NCBI RefSeq assembly: GCF_002174125.1
Contig: NZ_NEXX01000001.1
Span: 248,001 to 312,000 of the forward strand
Length of the DNA: 64,000 nt
From: Acinetobacter populi
GTDB taxonomy: Bacteria > Pseudomonadota > Gammaproteobacteria > Pseudomonadales > Moraxellaceae
Reading direction: 5' to 3'
Under the pieces are notes generated by a model that saw only the letters and a list, made by a program, of their open reading frames with translations, was not told the DNA's origin and ran no database searches. Numbering within the stretch: position 1 is the first letter of the stretch; the number at the start of each line of letters is the position of its first letter. Below, piece by piece: positions 63,701 to 64,000 of this stretch. The position numbers were made by a program, and so were the translations under genes.

Positions 63701-64000
63701 ATCAAGTTCCTGCCATTCGCTCATTGCCAAAGCACCATTGGCGTGGTGATAACCGACGACACTGCTTTCTCCGTTTGGATAATACCAATACACCTCAATA
63801 TTATTGTTTGGTAGTGTTTTTTTAATCAATTGATGAACATCGTTATAGTCATATCTAATGGTTTGATTATCCGGATTTGTTGTGCTGATTAAACGTCCTA
63901 GATCATCATAGGTATTCTGATTGATTTGTGTTTGTGAACCTGCATAATGTGTTGTTTTTACAACATTATATCGACCATCGTAAACAATCGTATCACTTGA
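60725..64000 (-). CDS. rhs: Rhs-repeat effector with ART-like C-terminal toxin (5' part outside window)
   Basis: The frame is open from the right edge (64000) to a stop at 60725, giving 1091 visible residues; the N-terminus lies outside. YD/Rhs repeats (YDNNGNLIRTQTAQG, YDSADNN, YDHLHRIVAKSQ) fill most of it and form the cage that encloses the toxin. An unusual pair of Cys-rich modules interrupts the repeats (62003-62612). The core ends with YYNPLLGRYMEADPIGLEGG, then NNPVMNVDPSGL, the usual tip boundary. The 200-residue tip has an ART-like His-Tyr-Glu set: YHGTDINSA, SGFYMATNM and FQGKEIYLPPSTFP. It would modify a target in the recipient cytoplasm. The TTG at 63829 is inside the gene and is not its start. 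Delivery is probably by T6SS. Confidence 0.85.
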   Translation of the reverse strand, partial: SSDTIVYDGRYNVVKTTHYAGSQTQINQNTYDDLGRLISTTNPDNQTIRYDYNDVHQLIKKTLPNNNIEVYWYYPNGESSVVGYHHANGALAMSEWQELDENGRIKSYRKGGNTNSHWVRMNYDNNGNLIRTQTAQGIVNQWHYDQLNRVISHTDGNGYTNQKSYDSADNNTIEVAANNHGSSRSFLDHRYLSAEQNADFGQKNYQYDFHQNISRYTHNERLCNYGVYDQIQRPSQFVCNHGNQSSNPDLQVNDSYEYDSSGFGHLDQVRSPWVNTQYSYDHLHRIVAKSQQNKTATKYTNRNSTLNNFYSYSAGGLLTSITYPSGNRVDYNYNADGSLNNIKLNQQSLIQDIQYTGIDQLQRFNWGRGGSYVVGYDDTGSIVNILNGNSNAVSFVASYRYDLDGRIVVQDADNVSTNYSYDHNNQLIQERTPYYTSHHSYDNNGNQTFLEVSSNNAGITANSQPSCAFNATAYAEYYADIKNAFGYNRDLLLDHWLKYGMAEGRSPCGAVMPQCKFEPQTYRSIWPDLVQAQVDGNVHYRNNGVYEGRGICSKATSSNYNNYLNIIASRGYPAAERQPSCAFNATAYADYYPDLKNAFGYNHQLLFAHWLENGMPEGRTPCGASMPQCRFDALTYRNLWSDLYQSQSEGVWHYRLYGANEGRGICPASHSVNYASMSFVYSANHLTGLSVNGATQALGNFATGELSLSGNVAYDYAGRRRSESYGTQQVYFDYNHKNERTLRVGGGLNYQYIYDEASHLLGEYDLNGNTMVEYIWFGDKPIAALYGHGQLVYLVTDHQNKPRRGIDASSNEIVWRWDPDAYGVTQPVGRVNIHLRFPGQLFDGQSGLYYNHNRYYNPLLGRYMEADPIGLEGGLNPYAYAGNNPVMNVDPSGLYSFDLTPAFNQQFNNFNIGINSSAIPFPTDLGLNDLGKAAIASFSRMAGLLNVLTLSGDTPQFNREPWYNFYHGTDINSARALVAGKPLSLEIATSQKFRASEKESGFYMATNMFDATYFADRHANPAMINIRMQESTLTTLFSSGAKLQSLGGGMRFQGKEIYLPPSTFPTFDTLRNSRLIHIRLMPTKEWDIPMK
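62003..62612 (-). repeat. Two Cys-rich modules inserted among the Rhs repeats
   Basis: Two tandem copies of an 88-residue module. Each begins SCAFNATAYA-YY-D-KNAFG, continues HWL--GM-EGR-PCGA-MPQC and ends with HYR--G--EGRGIC. A 27-residue linker separates them. Four Cys per module are conserved between copies. The YYPDLKNA and HWL-GMPEGR parts resemble a repeat seen in other bacterial surface proteins, but its place inside an Rhs cage is unusual. Confidence 0.8.

Noticed and set aside
63829..63831. TTG at 63829 as the rhs start
   Set aside because: The same frame is open with Rhs-repeat codons (YDDLGRLIST) up to the window edge, so the gene starts outside.

Overview
The window is AT-rich and looks like an Acinetobacter (or close Moraxellaceae) chromosome. 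The basis is its Lon, its SbcCD pair, its VgrG proteins with a long DUF2345-type tail, and its codon use. Species cannot be set from the sequence alone. No tRNA, rRNA, CRISPR array or insertion sequence was seen.

Region 1 (1-2.7 kb): lon on the plus strand, ending in a strong intrinsic terminator. Region 2 (2.8-22.9 kb, minus strand): a complete type VI secretion (T6SS) operon. In transcription order it reads two DUF2059-like exported proteins, tssJ, tssK, tssL (fused to OmpA), tssM, tagF, tssA, tssB, tssC, hcp, tagJ, tssE, tssF, tssG, tssH (clpV) and a PAAR tip protein. As I recall the usual Acinetobacter T6SS, it lacks TssJ and TagJ, so this appears to be a second, different T6SS lineage.

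Region 3 (22.9-40.7 kb, minus strand): two cargo islands, each headed by one of two nearly identical vgrG genes. The vgrG2 island encodes a DUF4123 adaptor, a VasX/BTH_I2691-like pore-forming effector and a DUF6708-like membrane immunity protein. A second copy of the effector tail plus immunity gene follows; that immunity copy is frameshifted at a heptanucleotide repeat. The vgrG1 island encodes a DUF2515-like effector, a lipoprotein, a VRR-NUC nuclease with a DUF3396-type immunity gene cut short by an amber codon, a second lipoprotein, a small membrane protein and a decayed third lipoprotein.

Region 4 (40.9-49.3 kb): ordinary chromosomal genes, namely sbcD, sbcC, an acyltransferase, a transglutaminase-like protein and a DHA2-type MFS exporter. 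A scrap of a yggS 3' end follows.

Region 5 (49.4-64 kb, minus strand): the 3' part of a large Rhs effector that runs off the right edge, with an ART-like C-terminal toxin and its immunity gene. Downstream lie ten orphan toxin-tip/immunity units. Six orphan tips keep an intact Rhs junction, and in all six a roughly 44-bp palindromic mini-element sits at that junction and adds an in-frame stop. The four units without the element are 5'-truncated. Scraps of at least three different Rhs cores precede the tips, so the array records repeated displacement of Rhs C-termini.

Together the T6SS operon builds the weapon, Hcp/VgrG/PAAR form the expelled tube and spike, the VgrG islands and Rhs supply cargo, and the immunity genes protect the cell and its kin.
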